From Hydractinia symbiolongicarpus (Eukaryota > Cnidaria > Hydrozoa > Anthoathecata > Hydractiniidae): DNA of 64,000 bases. Below the pieces are notes generated by a model, which was not told the origin of the DNA, made no database searches, and was given only the letters and a program-made list of their open reading frames with translations. The position numbers and the translations under genes were made by a program. The DNA lies in assembly GCF_029227915.1 (NCBI RefSeq), contig NC_079883.1, positions 30,010,001-30,074,000 on the forward strand. Reading direction: 5' to 3'. Of the stretch, positions 63,201 to 64,000 are shown one piece after another (the stretch's first letter is position 1; every line of letters starts with the position of its first letter).

Positions 63201-64000
63201 CTTTATTTAATAATTTAGATAAATAAGTCTTTTCTTACTGTGGGACCAATCCTAGTCGTTAGTTTGCGCTGAAGAATTAGAGACATTCTCAAAAACTACA
63301 TTTCATTGACTTTCTAACGGTGTCAATCCGTTTGAGTTACAACGGTTGTGTCACATATTCGCCCCACATGTATTTAGCGATAGTATTCGGATATTACTAG
63401 GTTGCATCGCTTTTAAAAGTGAAACGTTTGACTGTGGGACTTAATTGAACTGATTTTGCAGTTTGACCTTGTAAATGTGATAAATGAGACAGTTTGACTA
63501 CAAGAAGTAACATTCTTCTTAATTTGACTTGATTGCTGGAACTCAGCGATTGCACAGTGCACTGTGGTAGCGTTTTATTTAAAAATTAAGTTAAATAAGT
63601 CATTTTTCACTGTGGGAGCAATCCCAGCTGTTAGTTCGCGCTGAAGAAATAGAGACAGTTTCAAAAACTACATATCATTGACTTTCTAATAGTGTTAAAC
63701 CGTTTGAGTTACAACAGTTGCGTCACATATTCGCCCCACATGTATTTAGCGATAGTATTCGGATATTACTAGGTTGCATCGCTTTTAAAAGTGAAACGTT
63801 TGACTGTGGGACTTAATTGAACTGATTTTGGAGTTTGACCTTTTAAATGTGATAAATAAGCTAGTTTGACTACAAGAAGTAACATTCTTCTTAATTTGAC
63901 TTGATTGCTGGAACTCAGCGATTGCACTGGGCACTGTGGTAGCGTTTTATTTAAAAATTAAGTTAAATAAGTCATTTTTTACTGTGGGACCAATCCCAGC
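60201..64000 (+). repeat. Terminal satellite block, array continues past the window
   Basis: Around 60600-61350 and 62410-63150 match at 1811 bp. This is a five-monomer spacing (1862) less about 51 bp lost in the deletion near 61770. The window stops in mid-monomer, so the array runs on. Confidence 0.85.
61761..61780 (+). other. 51-bp deletion junction
   Basis: CGCCTTATTC is joined to ATTTCGCGCTGAAG. The A-tract segment, the ACTGTGGGAC block and CCTAGCCGTTAG are missing. The spacing of flanking markers (1811 bp where 1862 is expected) supports a loss of about 51 bp. Confidence 0.84.

Larger units (their letters stand above)
1..64000. repeat. Tandem satellite array of ~372-bp monomers, spanning the entire window
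   Basis: Every stretch I read aligns to one monomer of 371-373 bp, repeated about 172 times head to tail in a single orientation. Successive copies of the GACTNTGACC block lie at 1, 372, 745, 1118, 1490, 1863, 2234 and 2607, and the same register continues to the end of the window. Copies differ by substitutions and a few internal deletions, but I saw no inversion and no foreign insert. Long near-identical direct repeats at multiples of 372 bp show higher-order organisation, as in centromeric and heterochromatic satellites of eukaryotes. There is no gene in the array that I can support. The family is not one I recognise, so the centromeric role is inference from size and structure only. Confidence 0.97.

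Noticed and set aside
1-64000. CRISPR-like regular repetition
   Set aside because: The repeat is 372 bp with no short constant repeat plus unique spacers, and there are no cas genes.
1-64000. Bacterial or phage origin
   Set aside because: There are no coding frames, operons or rRNA/tRNA genes, and a 64-kb homogenised array of this type is not known from prokaryotes.

Overview
The whole window is one uninterrupted tandem satellite array. About 172 copies of an A+T-rich monomer of roughly 372 bp (about 37-38% G+C by rough hand count) run head to tail in one orientation from the first base to the last. I found no convincing protein-coding gene, no tRNA or rRNA gene, no CRISPR array, no transposon and no unique-sequence island. 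Both window ends lie inside the array, so its true length is unknown. The longest open frames are under about 95 codons. They recur at fixed places because the monomer recurs, and I do not call them genes. A megabase-style array of nucleosome-dimer-sized repeats (372 is about 2 x 186) with higher-order structure points to a eukaryote, most likely centromeric, pericentromeric or other heterochromatic DNA. I do not recognise the family and do not name a species.

Layout. Taking the recurring 'GACTNTGACC' block as the start, the first monomers begin at 1, 372, 745, 1118, 1490, 1863, 2234, 2607, 2980, 3352, 3725, 4097, 4470, 4843, 5216, 5589 and 5961. On this ladder sit local higher-order repeats (HORs) of different sizes. 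1-4925 has 5-mer (1862/1863 bp) and 7-mer (2607 bp) offsets. 4926-12220 is diverged monomers with no clean HOR. 12221-16170 has a 5-mer, then a 4-mer (1489 bp). 16171-21571 has a 6-mer of 2219 bp, two full copies and one truncated. 21572-32480 mixes 2-, 3-, 5-, 6- and 9-mer offsets (745, 1117, 1862, 2235, 3352 bp). 34788-44590 holds a large repeat (offsets 6405 then 6046) interrupted by three copies of a 1021-bp unit built from internally deleted monomers. 44821-52623 holds two copies of a 10/11-mer block (4088 and 3715 bp) that differ by one monomer. 52624-64000 has partial later copies and mixed monomers.

Within a monomer, several short dyad symmetries recur: AAGAAG-N7-CTTCTT, a GCGCT/AGCGC stem, and an AACGG/CCGTT/AACGG triplet. 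There is also a phased A-tract segment, a strongly kept block around 'CACATATTCGTACCAACATG', and in many copies a TATAAATG box. Two of the dyads resemble the D-arm (A-box) and T-arm (B-box) of tRNA, which is the most unusual lead here, though unproven. The array looks shaped by unequal crossing-over, gene conversion and microhomology deletions, with abrupt switch points between variant blocks.
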